The notes beneath the pieces are model-generated. The model did no database searches, was not told the DNA's origin, and worked only from the letters and a program-made list of their open reading frames with translations. Positions 22,230 through 33,314 of a stretch of DNA of 64,000 nucleotides are shown here, piece after piece; the first letter of the stretch is position 1; the number at the start of each line of letters is the position of its first letter. Source of the stretch: Planococcus citri (Eukaryota > Arthropoda > Insecta > Hemiptera > Pseudococcidae); assembly GCF_950023065.1 (NCBI RefSeq), contig NC_088677.1:82547469-82611468 (forward strand). Direction: 5' to 3'. A program made the translations under genes and the position numbers.

Positions 22230-22720
22230 TTTTTTGAAACCGGTTCATTAATTTGCAACCATGTTAACAAAAAATACCCAAAAATTGTAGATAGATAAAA
22301 AAGCTTGAAACAAAACTTGTAGAGCGTGAAAAATTACACAATTCTTTCTAATCACATTTTGAAACCGGCTGCTCATTGGTTCGAATTTAGCAATCAATTT
22401 TTGACAATCACACAAAAGTTGGCGATAGAGAGAAAAAGCTTGAAGCAAAAGTTGTAGAGCGAGCGTGAAAAATTGAACCATTTTCGCTGATCGGATTTTG
22501 AAACCGGTTCATTAATTTGCAACCAGTTATCAAAAATTACCTAAAAATTGGAGATCGAGAAAAAAGCTTGAAACAAAAGTTGTGGGGCATGAGAAATTAT
22601 ACAATTCTGTTCTATCACATTTTGAAACCGGTTTATTGATTTGAATTCAGCAGCCACTTTTTGACAATCACCTACAAATTGAAGATTAATGTGGTAGAAA
22701 AACTTCAATGTTGCCAATTG
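22230..22720. repeat. Tandem repeat of about 125-139 bp, four units
   Basis: The landmark TTTTGAAACCGG recurs near 22240, 22365, 22504 and 22628. Each unit continues with 'gaaaaagcttgaaacaaaagttgtagagcgtgaaaaatta'. Non-coding. Confidence 0.75.
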
Positions 22721-22789
22721 ATACAATATTCATACGACTTGTGAAAATGTTTCCTATCTTTTTTGGATGTTTGGAGGCCTCAAATGTGA

Positions 22790-23535
22790 AATTTGTTCAC
22801 TTTCAAAACGAGAGTTAAATTGGCCCGAGCGAAGCGAGGGTGAGAGCCTTTGAAAATTTTCATTTCGAGATGTCTGAAAACGGGGGGGGGGGGTCAATGC
22901 TAGTAGATTTTTGTTGTTTTTTTTTAATTTTAAAATTAGAATAATGTTTTTGCGAAGGAACTTACTTTTGAAAAAGAGAAGAGAACAGGCTCGAGCGAAG
23001 CAAGGGCAAAAAGGCGTCTGAAAATTTGAATTTCGAGATGCATAAAAACGAGGACGAGTAGTTCATTTTTGGGCTATAAAAATTTCGGAATTTGAATGAG
23101 GTATTTTTTAATGAAAGTAGATTTTGAAAAAGAAAACAGAACAGGCTCAAGCGAAGGCGAAAGCTCTTGTAAATGTGTATTTCAAGGTGCATAAAAACAA
23201 TGTTTTTTCTGAGGAGTTTATGTTTTGGCTTTTAAACTTGATTTTTATTAAATACAAGTACATATTTCACTTTTCTAATGAAAAAAAAAAAAAAATGAAA
23301 ACAAGCCCGAGCGAAGCGAGGGAGCAAAACTTTCAAAAATTAGTATTTTGAGAAGTAAAAATGATGTTTTCTTTTCATCACAGGTCCCTATCCATGATTT
23401 GCAATTGATCGTTTTTTTTTTCAAAATTCCAGGGATTTTGCGTGAAAATTACGAAATTTCTGGACTTTTCCTCGACTTTTCTAGACCGACGAATTCCCCT
23501 CACTTTCCACGTTTTCCAGGAAAGTGGACTCCCTG
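22790..23535. repeat. Array of GAGCGAAGCGAGGG-containing units
   Basis: Four units of about 160-180 bp each carry (C/T)GAGCGAAG(C)GAGGG or a close variant (near 22819, 22992, 23147, 23307). Same family as 16650-17100, opposite strand. Ends at about 23535, where similarity with the second unit (37125) resumes. Confidence 0.65.
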
Positions 23536-24258
23536 TATATAGAATATAAATCCACTTCCCCACCCAGCGTTCTACTGAGTGGTTAAAAATTTACGAACAA
23601 CATACTTATTTTGAGGTGTGAAAATTTTTTCTTTTCGAAAACTGCGTGTTAATTTTGCCAAAAAGTCGAATTAGCAGAATATTTTGAATGAAAAACAAAA
23701 TGTGCCAATTTTTTCTTTACCAATTGTCAATTTGAAAAAATTGATAAAAACGACTGAAATTTGATCAAATTTTCTCTAGCAAGTTCTTGGAATTAGCAAT
23801 AATGCTCAAAAAGTTGGCACCACTAATGTTTTAGCATGATTAACGCGAAATACTCTAGAGGAAAAAATTAATTAAAAAACACGAATTTACCCCAAAATAA
23901 TTCGCGGTTTGCAAGTTTTCAATCACTCACTAGAACGTTATAACGTAAGATATCATGTATTTTGACGTCAATGGGCCATGTCGACGCAGAATCACTAGGT
24001 ACTTTTCGGAACTGGACCATTTTCTCCAAAGCAGGTTGGGTAAAAGCTAAAGAAAAAGAAGCATATTTTTTTTCTAAAAAATCTCTCTTTTTGAGGACCT
24101 ATAGCATAAGTAAATTCTTACTGATAACTTTCACCTCAGAGTGAAGGTCTCCACTGAATTTAGTAAACATCTTCCGATTTTTTTTTTCTCAATCCATCCT
24201 AATCTACACGAAGTTGGTTTTTTTTTGTTTTAATTAACCCATATTTTCGATTTTACAG

Positions 24259-24445
24259 GTTCCCGAATCAACCTCTCTGAAATCTGCATCACTGCAATCA
24301 ACAATACCTGCAGAAGCATCAATTTCAAAGACCTGAAATACACGATCTGTAATAGTTTCAAAATCAAAGCTGCAACCAAGAACAGTATCGATTCACGTCG
24401 GTCTAATCAACACTTACAAATTGTACCAAAAAAAACAACGATAAA
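24259..24445 (+). other. 5' leader part of exon 2, P-loop gene copy 1
   Basis: Acceptor TTTTACAG at 24251-24258; the inferred intron is 21224-24258. The leader is nearly identical to 38652-38841. One frame in both copies is open across the leader and reads ..RINLSE.CI.AINNTC.SINFKDL.YTIC, but no ATG precedes it in either copy and it is out of frame with the main product. In copy 1 it overlaps the main start; in copy 2 it stops just before it. Confidence 0.55.
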
Positions 24446-27400
24446 ATGCATGAAAATCCACATCCCTACTCTGCAAATACACCACCGCCAGTTGGCAATG
24501 TAACAAATGAAGACGTCAAGAAACTTTTTGATCTTTTAGCTGAAGGGGAGGCAAGATTGAATGATATACCCAGCGTGGAAAATGTGACTTTGGTGATGGG
24601 TAATATAGGGTCTGGGAAAAGCACATTAACGCAAAGAATTGCAGGTTATGATACTAACCTAGTTTCAGTGGAAGAGGGTCTTGATTTCGGCATATATGAA
24701 CAACATAACAACCAAATAAATAACTCTTATCCTACATCTGTAACAATATTTCCGGAATTGGTGCAAGACAACGGCACACGTGCCTGGTATTACGACTTTC
24801 CAGGATTTTTTGATACCAGAGAAATGGCTCGTGATGTAACCGCGTCGTATTTTATTAAAAAAGTCATTGATAAAGTACAACGTGTTAAAATACTTCTTTT
24901 AGTTAATAACAGTTTATTAAGTATGGGTGAAAAGAAAGACGACTTCATCGAACTCTTGGAACACGTAACTAAATTCGTCAAAAACTTTGAAAAACTTCAA
25001 AATGGTATTTGCCTGATTGTAACCATGGTTCCATTTCCCGAATTGAAAGACAATGAACTAATCGAAATTTTTGTTAAATTGATTAAACAAGCCAAGGAAA
25101 GGTTGAAAAGAAGAGAGCACAGTTCTGATGAAATCAAACTCATAGATGTGTTATTGTTGAAACAGGAAGGTGTCTACTCAAGAATAGGAATTTCTAGAAG
25201 TCCAAACCAAGAAGGTATTCTAAGTGAGATTCCTGAACTGAGTGAGAACAAGCGAAACCTCACGGCTATCATAGATAAACTCAGTTTTGTTGAAAAGGAC
25301 ACTTCAGATTTTGGTTATTTTGTACCCGATCTATCTCTGTATGATGTCAGCAAGCTGATAAAGGAAATTAATGAGAAAATATTACAACATGTTGAAAAAA
25401 GTGGTGAAAAAATTCAAGAGTACTTTATCAGCCAAGAAAATCAAAACAATGACCTTTCCCAATTAGTCAATGTAACGAGCTCATTATACAGTAAATTGAT
25501 CAATTTGAGAGATAGTGCAAGTTTAGAATCAAGAACCATTGGCTGTGTGCAACAACTTGTGAACAATGTTACCTCCATGGATATGGAAACAGTAAAGCAG
25601 AGTTTACTGCCCGCTGTGAAATATGCTCAATATTCTTCGTTCTTGCATATGACAAATGGCCATGCCCTTGGCGATTCATTTAAGTGCATTGAGGGATTGA
25701 AAAATGTCATCGAATACTCCAAAAAGTCGAGCAATTGGTATAAATTCATGCAACAGCTCTACAATGGATTGTTAGAAAGTGATAGTCTGTGTACTGATGT
25801 GGTTAATCACTTGGCTCAACATGAAGCAAATGTAAGCTCTAAATCGTACATACAACTCTTGCAAGAGCGTTATGCAAAATGCAATCATTACGATGTGAAT
25901 GAGTTTGCAAACATCACACTTGGTGATGCAAAAATAAATATTCAGCGTAAAATTCTAGACATGGCATTGAAAAACAATTTGCATCCATCCACATTGTGTA
26001 CTGGCACCAATAAGCTAGTAATGGAAGGGGATTACATTAAACTCAGCGATATAGTTGAATACAAGAAGAATTGTACAACTTTGCCCCAGATCATTGAGAT
26101 CTTAGCGCTGAAACGAGTATTTATAGACACTGACCTGAACATGATTGGTGACCAGGTACAACTCTTCATTATAGCACCAATTTGGGAATGTTGGGGTGCT
26201 AGAAAAATTACCCTCGATGGTTTGCCAGGAAATTCGCAAAATTTATCAAAAGCTTTAAATGCAAGACGTCTCAATGAAAATGGATTCAACGGTAAACCTG
26301 GATTACCCGGAAAATCCGGAGGACACTTTGTAGGTATATGGGAGACTTTCATCAATCTTCCAGATTTCAGCGTTTCTGTTAATGGTGGTCAAGGTGGACC
26401 AGGGCAAGATGGAGGTAATGGAGCGTGTGGGTGGAATGGAGAAGATGCATACGATGATATTATTGAAACTCACGCGGAAAATGCAGAAAAATATTATCCA
26501 CTAACTTGTATTTGTAATGCTAAATCGAGCAACCATACCATAACACTAAAATTATATGAATATAAATACGAAGTAGAAGGAAACAAGACAGAACGTGGGT
26601 GCTTTTACATTCTTGAAGGACAAGAAGGACATGTTGGTGGAGATGGTGGTGATGGTGGCAAAGGTGGAGTTGGTGGATATCCTGGTGAAGCTATATTCGT
26701 TCCACTTTTGCCTCAGAATACCACAAACATACAAGTAGAGAGGAAAACAGGACTCAGCGGATTGGATGGAAGAGGTGGTCAAGGTGGGAGTGGAGGTAAA
26801 TTTGGAAACAGACTCATAATATGGTCGCCATGTCAGCAATCTCCTCGCAAATACAACTTCATCGACAATTACAAGCAAGCATCAATGGGTAAAAACGGTG
26901 TAAATGGTGGAAATTCCAACCCTATGGAATTACCACAAAAAAAGGAATTGAAACCCATGTCGGATGTAATTAAACATTACATTGGGTATGCGCAGAAAAA
27001 TCTAAATGATAGCATACATGGGTCTCATTTAGTAGAATTTCTTGGAAAGCTTAATAATTCACTTGAAGAGCGAGGAAAAGAACATACAAAACGGCTACGT
27101 GCAAAACGCCAAGTTACGAATGCCAGTGAACCAATGAGTAGCTCTGCGAACATCATGAAATCTCCAATACACACCACATTCGGCTTCATTGGTGGAATTT
27201 TGGGTACTTGGAAATCAATCTACTTACCAAACTTGATAAATTACCATTCGATCAAGGAAGGTGTTCAATCTTGGTTCGGAGGACTGACCTCATTCAAAGT
27301 TTACACAACTAAGGATTTTGGCAATCATTTTGGCAATACTGCCACATTCAATGCCTACGAATCACTTACATTGATGGACTTTCTTGTAAGATTGGGTACA

Positions 27401-27823
27401 AAGGTTAGACCCTATGAAAATACCATCGATGAATCAGTAAATTATGCCGAAGTTACAGCTTCTATAGTCAATATTATTGCAGAATTTGAAAAATTACTGA
27501 ATGATATATCCATTTGGTACAATTTACCAATAAAATCTCAAGAATTTGATCCCATTGATCTGATTTCCAGATTAGAAAAGGAGTTGATCAATGGTAATTG
27601 CGTAAAATTAGAAGAAATCATATTCCAAACTGTAATGGATAGTTTCCATAATTCGGACAATGCTGAATTTCGTGAGCATGTTGCCCAAAAAGTCAGCGAT
27701 GTATTTGGAGTGGAAAAAGAAAGAGAGGCGAGTTTGTTATCTTCAGTTGCAAATCGCCAGCATAAAATAAACACTTGTAAACATTTTACAAAATTTTTAC
27801 GTTTTGTGCGCCCTAAACTTTGA
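24446..27823 (+). CDS. Large P-loop NTPase-like protein with glycine-rich collagen-like region, copy 1
   Basis: A single 1125-codon coding exon. Near the N-terminus is a P-loop, GNIGSGKST (52-60), followed by WYYDFPGF (115-121), which has the position and form of a G3/Walker B motif, and LICLIVTMV where GTPases carry G4; the fit suggests a dynamin/AIG1-like GTP-binding fold but the base-specificity motif is poor. Residues about 290-600 are helical. About 610-800 holds three Gly-rich blocks (NGKPGLPGKSGG, GGQGGPGQDGGNGACG, GGDGGDGGKGGVGG). The C-terminal third has RAKRQ and no transmembrane helix. No signal peptide. I know no name for this architecture. The start is the first ATG after the leader and is shared by copy 2. 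The stop is TGA at 27821-27823. Confidence 0.88.
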   Translation: MHENPHPYSANTPPPVGNVTNEDVKKLFDLLAEGEARLNDIPSVENVTLVMGNIGSGKSTLTQRIAGYDTNLVSVEEGLDFGIYEQHNNQINNSYPTSVTIFPELVQDNGTRAWYYDFPGFFDTREMARDVTASYFIKKVIDKVQRVKILLLVNNSLLSMGEKKDDFIELLEHVTKFVKNFEKLQNGICLIVTMVPFPELKDNELIEIFVKLIKQAKERLKRREHSSDEIKLIDVLLLKQEGVYSRIGISRSPNQEGILSEIPELSENKRNLTAIIDKLSFVEKDTSDFGYFVPDLSLYDVSKLIKEINEKILQHVEKSGEKIQEYFISQENQNNDLSQLVNVTSSLYSKLINLRDSASLESRTIGCVQQLVNNVTSMDMETVKQSLLPAVKYAQYSSFLHMTNGHALGDSFKCIEGLKNVIEYSKKSSNWYKFMQQLYNGLLESDSLCTDVVNHLAQHEANVSSKSYIQLLQERYAKCNHYDVNEFANITLGDAKINIQRKILDMALKNNLHPSTLCTGTNKLVMEGDYIKLSDIVEYKKNCTTLPQIIEILALKRVFIDTDLNMIGDQVQLFIIAPIWECWGARKITLDGLPGNSQNLSKALNARRLNENGFNGKPGLPGKSGGHFVGIWETFINLPDFSVSVNGGQGGPGQDGGNGACGWNGEDAYDDIIETHAENAEKYYPLTCICNAKSSNHTITLKLYEYKYEVEGNKTERGCFYILEGQEGHVGGDGGDGGKGGVGGYPGEAIFVPLLPQNTTNIQVERKTGLSGLDGRGGQGGSGGKFGNRLIIWSPCQQSPRKYNFIDNYKQASMGKNGVNGGNSNPMELPQKKELKPMSDVIKHYIGYAQKNLNDSIHGSHLVEFLGKLNNSLEERGKEHTKRLRAKRQVTNASEPMSSSANIMKSPIHTTFGFIGGILGTWKSIYLPNLINYHSIKEGVQSWFGGLTSFKVYTTKDFGNHFGNTATFNAYESLTLMDFLVRLGTKVRPYENTIDESVNYAEVTASIVNIIAEFEKLLNDISIWYNLPIKSQEFDPIDLISRLEKELINGNCVKLEEIIFQTVMDSFHNSDNAEFREHVAQKVSDVFGVEKEREASLLSSVANRQHKINTCKHFTKFLRFVRPKL

Positions 27824-28058
27824 ATCATATTCACATCATTGTATTCACAAGTGAACAACTTTTTGGATTTTAGGAAGATATGTACTTACTTGGTATTAAT
27901 AATTTTCCTTAGGATATGTATTAGAATTAGCTTCGAAAGTGATTAAGGTTACCTAATCTCTCAGGTAGGTACCTAAGTATATTTTGTATACTAGGTAACT
28001 GGGTAGTCATTTTTACTGTAATAATTTGTATTTTTACCTCACATGATGAAAAAATTTC

Positions 28059-28064
28059 AATAAA
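28059..28064 (+). terminator. Poly(A) signal, P-loop gene copy 1
   Basis: AATAAA about 236 bp after the stop codon, in 'tttcAATAAAgc'. The surrounding 3' region is also present in copy 2. Confidence 0.5.
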
Positions 28065-28905
28065 GCAGATAATCAAATGTATATGTAGATTTGTCTTAAA
28101 TATATCACAGTATACTTACTAGTAATTTTGAAGAAGTAATTTACTTTATTCTTGCACCCCACATGATGAAACAAATTTCAATAATAAAATGTATTGTTTC
28201 GATTGTTTTTATCCTGAATAGTGAACCTTCACAACCCATAAACTCTGATTGATCTGAAATCTCATTCACCGAAAGAACATTTCACTAGCTCTTCGGAACC
28301 AAGTTTTTGAGCTGCATAAGTAACTTGTAATTACACCAACAACACCTTCTAGAGTAGGTACATAATTTGACATTGCTAGAGAAAAGTAAATTATTTTTGG
28401 AGGCTCCAGATTGACTCAAAAAATGTGGTACCTAATTCCTTGAGTAGCCTAGGACTACTTTACTTTCGATCTAGTGAAAGAAGACTTGTGTGATTTGTAG
28501 AACAAAATTTCAATTTTGGGTTAGTTTTTTTTTTTTTTTTTTAGTATCTACTACTTAATTGTTAGTAGTTACCTAGGTTAGGTTACGTGCATTAGAATTT
28601 CTAAGCCAAGTAATTTTCAGAAATAATAATTTATAATGAAACCTATTTTTATACGTGATGATAGAAATACCAACAAATTGATTAAATGCGATCATTTCAA
28701 TTGCATTTTTTCTCTCTAGATGGAAATTTTACAACTTTTTCATTCTCCAAAAGAGCATGTCACCCACACCTTAAAATCACGTTTCAAGTTGCTGAAATCA
28801 ATAACAACACTTTATGGAACGATTTGAAATGGTAAAAAAAATTGAACTTCTGGTGGAAGTTGTAGATCGGCTTGAAGATGGACAATTGATTTGAGATGAC
28901 TCTGG
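28065..28905. other. 3' flank of duplication unit 1
   Basis: Non-coding DNA that matches 43287-43985 of unit 2 up to 'gatttgagat' at about 28895; similarity stops there. No gene seen. Contains a poly-T run (28527-28543). Confidence 0.6.
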
Positions 28906-28919
28906 AGTCGGGAAGATTT

Positions 28920-31110
28920 TGTTTTTTTGTTTTTTGGGGTGTTTATAATTACAAGATTATTACACCGGTAAGGGGGGGGGTTAGATTTGGTTTGTGAGGT
29001 TGATGTTTTTTATTAGGGAGATGAATTTTTGTATTTCTGAGGGTTTGTCAGGGATAGTAGGTGGGTTTTCTTTTATCTGTAGTATAAGTCTGTTTTGTTT
29101 TAGTTGGGGACAGTTGAAAAGTATGTGTTGGATGGATGTGGGTTCGTTTCTGCAAAATTGGCACGAGGGTTTTGGTTCTTTTTGGTATAGGTGGTTATGA
29201 GTAATTTTTGTGTGGCCTATTCTTAGTCTGGTAATCAGGATTTCTTCTTTTCTGTTCAGGTGACGTAGATTTTTCCAGGGGAGAGTAGTTTTTTTATGTT
29301 GGAAGAGTTTATTTGAAGTTTGTTGTGACCAAAAGTTCTGCCAGTTAGTAAATGTGTTGTGAGTGATTAGAGATTTTATGTCATCAGGAGTGAGAGTGGT
29401 AGGAGGGGAGGGGGTAGCGGCTGTTTTTGCTAGTCTATCAACAGTTTTGTTTCCAGGAATACCTATGTGGCTGGGAACATACATGAAGCTAATTGAGTAA
29501 TCATAATATTGGAGGTTAAAAAGGGACTTATGTATGTCTTGGACTATGGGATGGTCAGAAAAAATGTTTTGAATGGATAGCAGTGAACTTAGTGAGTCGC
29601 TTTGGATTAAGAATTTTTTATTTTCTGATTGAATGGAAATTATATCTATTAGGCAATGTTTTATGGCAGTGAGTTCAGCAGTAAAAATTGAGGCACAGTT
29701 GTGAATTTTGAAACTGAGAACTTTGTCATTAATTGAGTAAGCATAACCAGTATGAATACTAGAAATTTTTGAACCATCTGTGAAGCATAAGTTATATTCA
29801 GTATAGTTTGATAACAGTTCTAAGTAATGGCTCTTGATTAATAATGGGGGGGGGTGATCATGTTTTGGGTAGTTTCTTAAGTAAAATTCCATCTGTATAG
29901 GTTTGAGAGACCAAGGCGGATAAGATATTGGTTGATGTATTAGGTTTTTTAGGTCAATTTGTAGGTTGTTCATATTTTTGATAAATTCTGGGATTGGACC
30001 TGAAGTATGGAGGAAATGCTGAGATCTGTAGACATTGAGTGACCTTTGAAGAGGGTGAGATGGATTATTTGCAACAGTTGTTAAGAATTTGTTTGTCGTG
30101 AGAATTTTCCTAAAATCAGGAGGAAGCTCTGCAGCTTCACAATAAATACTATCAATTGGAGACGAATAGAGAGCACCTATGCAGATGCGCAAGGAGGAAT
30201 TTTGAACAGTTTTGAGAATGTTAGTAGTTTTATTTGACAGGTCTGTAAAGCATGGACTTCCATATTCAATTTTACTACGTATCAGAGCTTTGTACAAGTG
30301 AAGTAATAGTTGGCATGATGGGTTATACTTTGGATTTTTAACAATTTTTAGTAAATCTAGACATTTGTTAAGTTGAGCTTTTATGTTGAGAAAATGAGGC
30401 GTCCAAGTAAGTTTTTTATCAAAAGTAAGTCCAAGGAATTTAGTAGTTGGTTTAAAAACTAAAGGATGTCCTTTGAATTCAAGGATAGGTTCTGGGTAGG
30501 TTTTATTTCTCTTGGTAAAAAGTATACAGTGAGTTTTAGATTCAGAAAATGTTAGTCCATTTGTTTCAGCCCATTTTTCAATACAATTTAGAGTTTTTTG
30601 GATAATTTCTGAGGCTAGTTTGATGTTATTTGAACATATTGAAATGTTTATATCATCTGCAAAAATTCTTAAGGAAAGAGGTTGAGAAATAATACTACAG
30701 ATATCATCAATTAGGAGTATAAATAGTATGGTGCTAAGTACAGAGCCTTGAGGGACTCCATTTTCAATATCAAAAAGTTCAGGGTATGTATTTTCAATTC
30801 TGACTCTAAAGGTACCTACGATTTGATAAAAAGTTTTAATAAAGTAAGCTAAATGCCCTCTAATCCCTATAGAATGTATTTTTTGAAGTATTTTTTATCT
30901 CCATGCTTTGTCAAAAGCTTTTTTAAGATCAAAGAAGACTGAGAGTACAAATTCTTTATTTTGAAAGGCAGTATTGATTTCCTGTTTAGGACTAAAAAGA
31001 TGGTCCAGAGTAGATCTTTTTTTCCAAAAGCCACTTTGAAAAGAACTGAGGGAATTTGTAGAGTCAATATACCAAGTAAGACGTTTCATAACCATTTTTT
31101 CTAGAATTTG
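28920..31110 (-). pseudogene. Non-LTR retrotransposon fragment (Jockey/I-like): RT and RNase H
   Basis: On the minus strand a reverse transcriptase runs from about 31100 (GFWKKRSTLDHL, then FFDLKKAFDKAW) through NGVPQGSVLS and FADD (near 30655) into a 438-codon frame (30297-28981) that continues with thumb, RNase H (FTDGSK, TAELTAIKHCL, QSDSLSSL, YVPSHIGIPGN..VDRLAK) and a CCHC-like tail (CQFC..IQHILFNCP). There is one in-frame TAA right after KAW (near 30892). The EN domain, ORF1 and RT fingers are missing, so it is 5'-truncated. Non-functional copy. Confidence 0.88.
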
Positions 31111-31990
31111 TCAGCCCCCAAATTTTTGTCTCATTAACTGTTTCATAGTTTGTCTCATATCTGGTGAAGTGGTAGGTATTTTTTCATTAGGGGCGGGTTC
31201 CACCATTAAGTATATCAAAACATTTTTTTACTGAAATATTTTTACCTCTTGTTCATTGAGTAAGTTCGTTAGGAACGGTGGCGAGGGCGGGGTGTAATTC
31301 CTTTTTGAAGAGTTTTTTTTTTTAGTAAAATGAATATTTCAAATCAACTATATCAGCGATCTCATAACCATTAACAAACAACTTATCACACGATGATATG
31401 AGCAAAATTTGGATTTTTTTCACCTCTTCACGTCTAACCTCCCTCCCCCCGCCCTATCAAGAATATATAACTCCAGATTCGAACTATACGGCTTGGAAAA
31501 CATACTTATCAAACGACGTTGTCTGAGCTGCGACAAAATAAATCAATACTCCAAATTTCATCAAAATCCGTTCTGTAGTTTTGCCATTAAAGATGGCGAA
31601 AAGAAAATTTTCTATGAATTTACCTATACTAAAACAGCAAACAGTGGTTTTCGTATCTCAAAAGGTATTCAATGTAAGAATATTTTTTATTTTTATTTTA
31701 CAATTTAGGTCTCTCCAACAGCTAAAGCCAATTACAGGAGAGACTATTTATAATTAAAGAGATAAGACTATGATTTGCTCCGGACAGAGAAACAAGTTTG
31801 AGAAATACAAAAGTACAAAAGCGAGCAAAAAGGAGAAAAAAACAAAAGAAATATTCATAAAATGTAGTTCTTCCTATCTAAAAGAGAAGGTAAGAAATAA
31901 GCAAAAAGGTATAACACCAAACAGAAGAAATACTTATAAAAAACAAAAAAAAGACAAAAAAAACATAGAAAACCAAAGGAAAAGGTACAG
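31111..31990. other. Repeat-rich spacer between two LINE fragments
   Basis: At 31430-31510 there is a stretch matching the Gly-like 'ctccagattcgaact..acg..c..gaaaacat' units of the 61.3-61.6 kb array. From 31790 to 31990 the DNA is A-rich. No gene recognised. Confidence 0.4.
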
Positions 31991-33314
31991 AATATGAAAT
32001 GGTTCACAAACAGCCCCCATTGCACCCCCACTCCTACCCCTATGCCATCCTCACCGCACGCCTGAAAGCAGATCTACCCATACTAAAAATATCAGCATCT
32101 GCAAACCTACAGAGGAAAGCGTCAGAGATACCCATGACATTGTTCATAGGAGATACCTTCATCCTAAATGTGTTGTAATTGTTTAAGGAGAATATTTTTT
32201 TCTGCCTGGAGTGGATTTTTGGGGCCCAGAAATTGATTTTTCCCAAAAGGTTACTGTCATTTATGTTGCAGTGGATGAGATCATATAGAAACATTAATGC
32301 AATTGTTTCTCTTCTTTTTTCCAACGGATCCACTTCAAACCCTTCCGAAAGCTCTTTTCGTGATAGGTCATAAGGATAATACTCAAAAGTCTTTAGATAT
32401 ACCTAGGTATTTAAAAAATCTAGTTTGAATTTTTTCAAGCTCTTTTATAAATTTTTCAGTATGAGGGAACCAAACTAGTACACCAAACTCCAGAATTGAC
32501 CTGATGAAGGAGAAGTATAGGACTTTGAGTGTACTTATTCTCTTAAAGTGCACTGAGTTTCTGACAACAAAATAGGCCATCCTCCTTGCCTTTGCTATCA
32601 CAGTTGGTGTGATACTTGAAAGTAAGTCCCACATCAAGGTTTATACCCAGGTCCCAAACAGTAGTTAAACAACAGAGTTCTTCCCCACTAACTGTGTACT
32701 TATACTCCAAAAGAGTTTTTTTCGAGTAAATGTCATTGTTGCACATTTAGAAATATTAAGGGGCAGTTTGTTCTCAATACTCCATTTTACAAACATATCC
32801 AAATCTGCTTGAAGACCCTCACAATCCTTTATATCTTGGATTTTCTTGTATATCTTAGCATCATCAGCAAATAGCTCTATTTCAGAATTACCTATCACAG
32901 ATGGAAGGTCATTTACAAATAAAAGAAAGAAAAGGGGACCCAAGTTGGAACCCTGGGGAACACCCGATGGACAGGAGTAAATACTAGATATTTTATTTTT
33001 GTAAGAGACATATTGGGTTCTACCACTAAGATAAGACCAGAACAAGTTACACAACTCATTGGAGAAACCAAATCTGGCTAGTTTTTGGATCAGTATCCTA
33101 TGGCTGACACTATCAAATGCTTTTTTAAAATCTGTATATATTGCATCTACTTGAGCACCACCATCTAGGGAGCTTAGACTATATTCGACAAAGTTCATTA
33201 AATTTGTGTTGATTGATCTACCCTCAACAAAGCCATGCTGGTTCGGTGAAATAATATTCTTAATTTTAGGATATAGCCTGCCATATATCACCATTTCAAA
33301 CAGTTTTGCCAGCG

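Noticed and set aside
22790..23350. Possible CRISPR-like array because of regularly spaced GC-rich motifs
   Set aside because: Units are whole diverged repeats of about 160-180 bp in a eukaryotic genome, not short exact repeats with unique spacers.
26552..26878. 108-codon minus-strand frame, and similar frames antisense to both P-loop genes
   Set aside because: Shadows of the Gly-rich coding region: GGN codons read backwards give Pro/Thr/Ser-rich frames.
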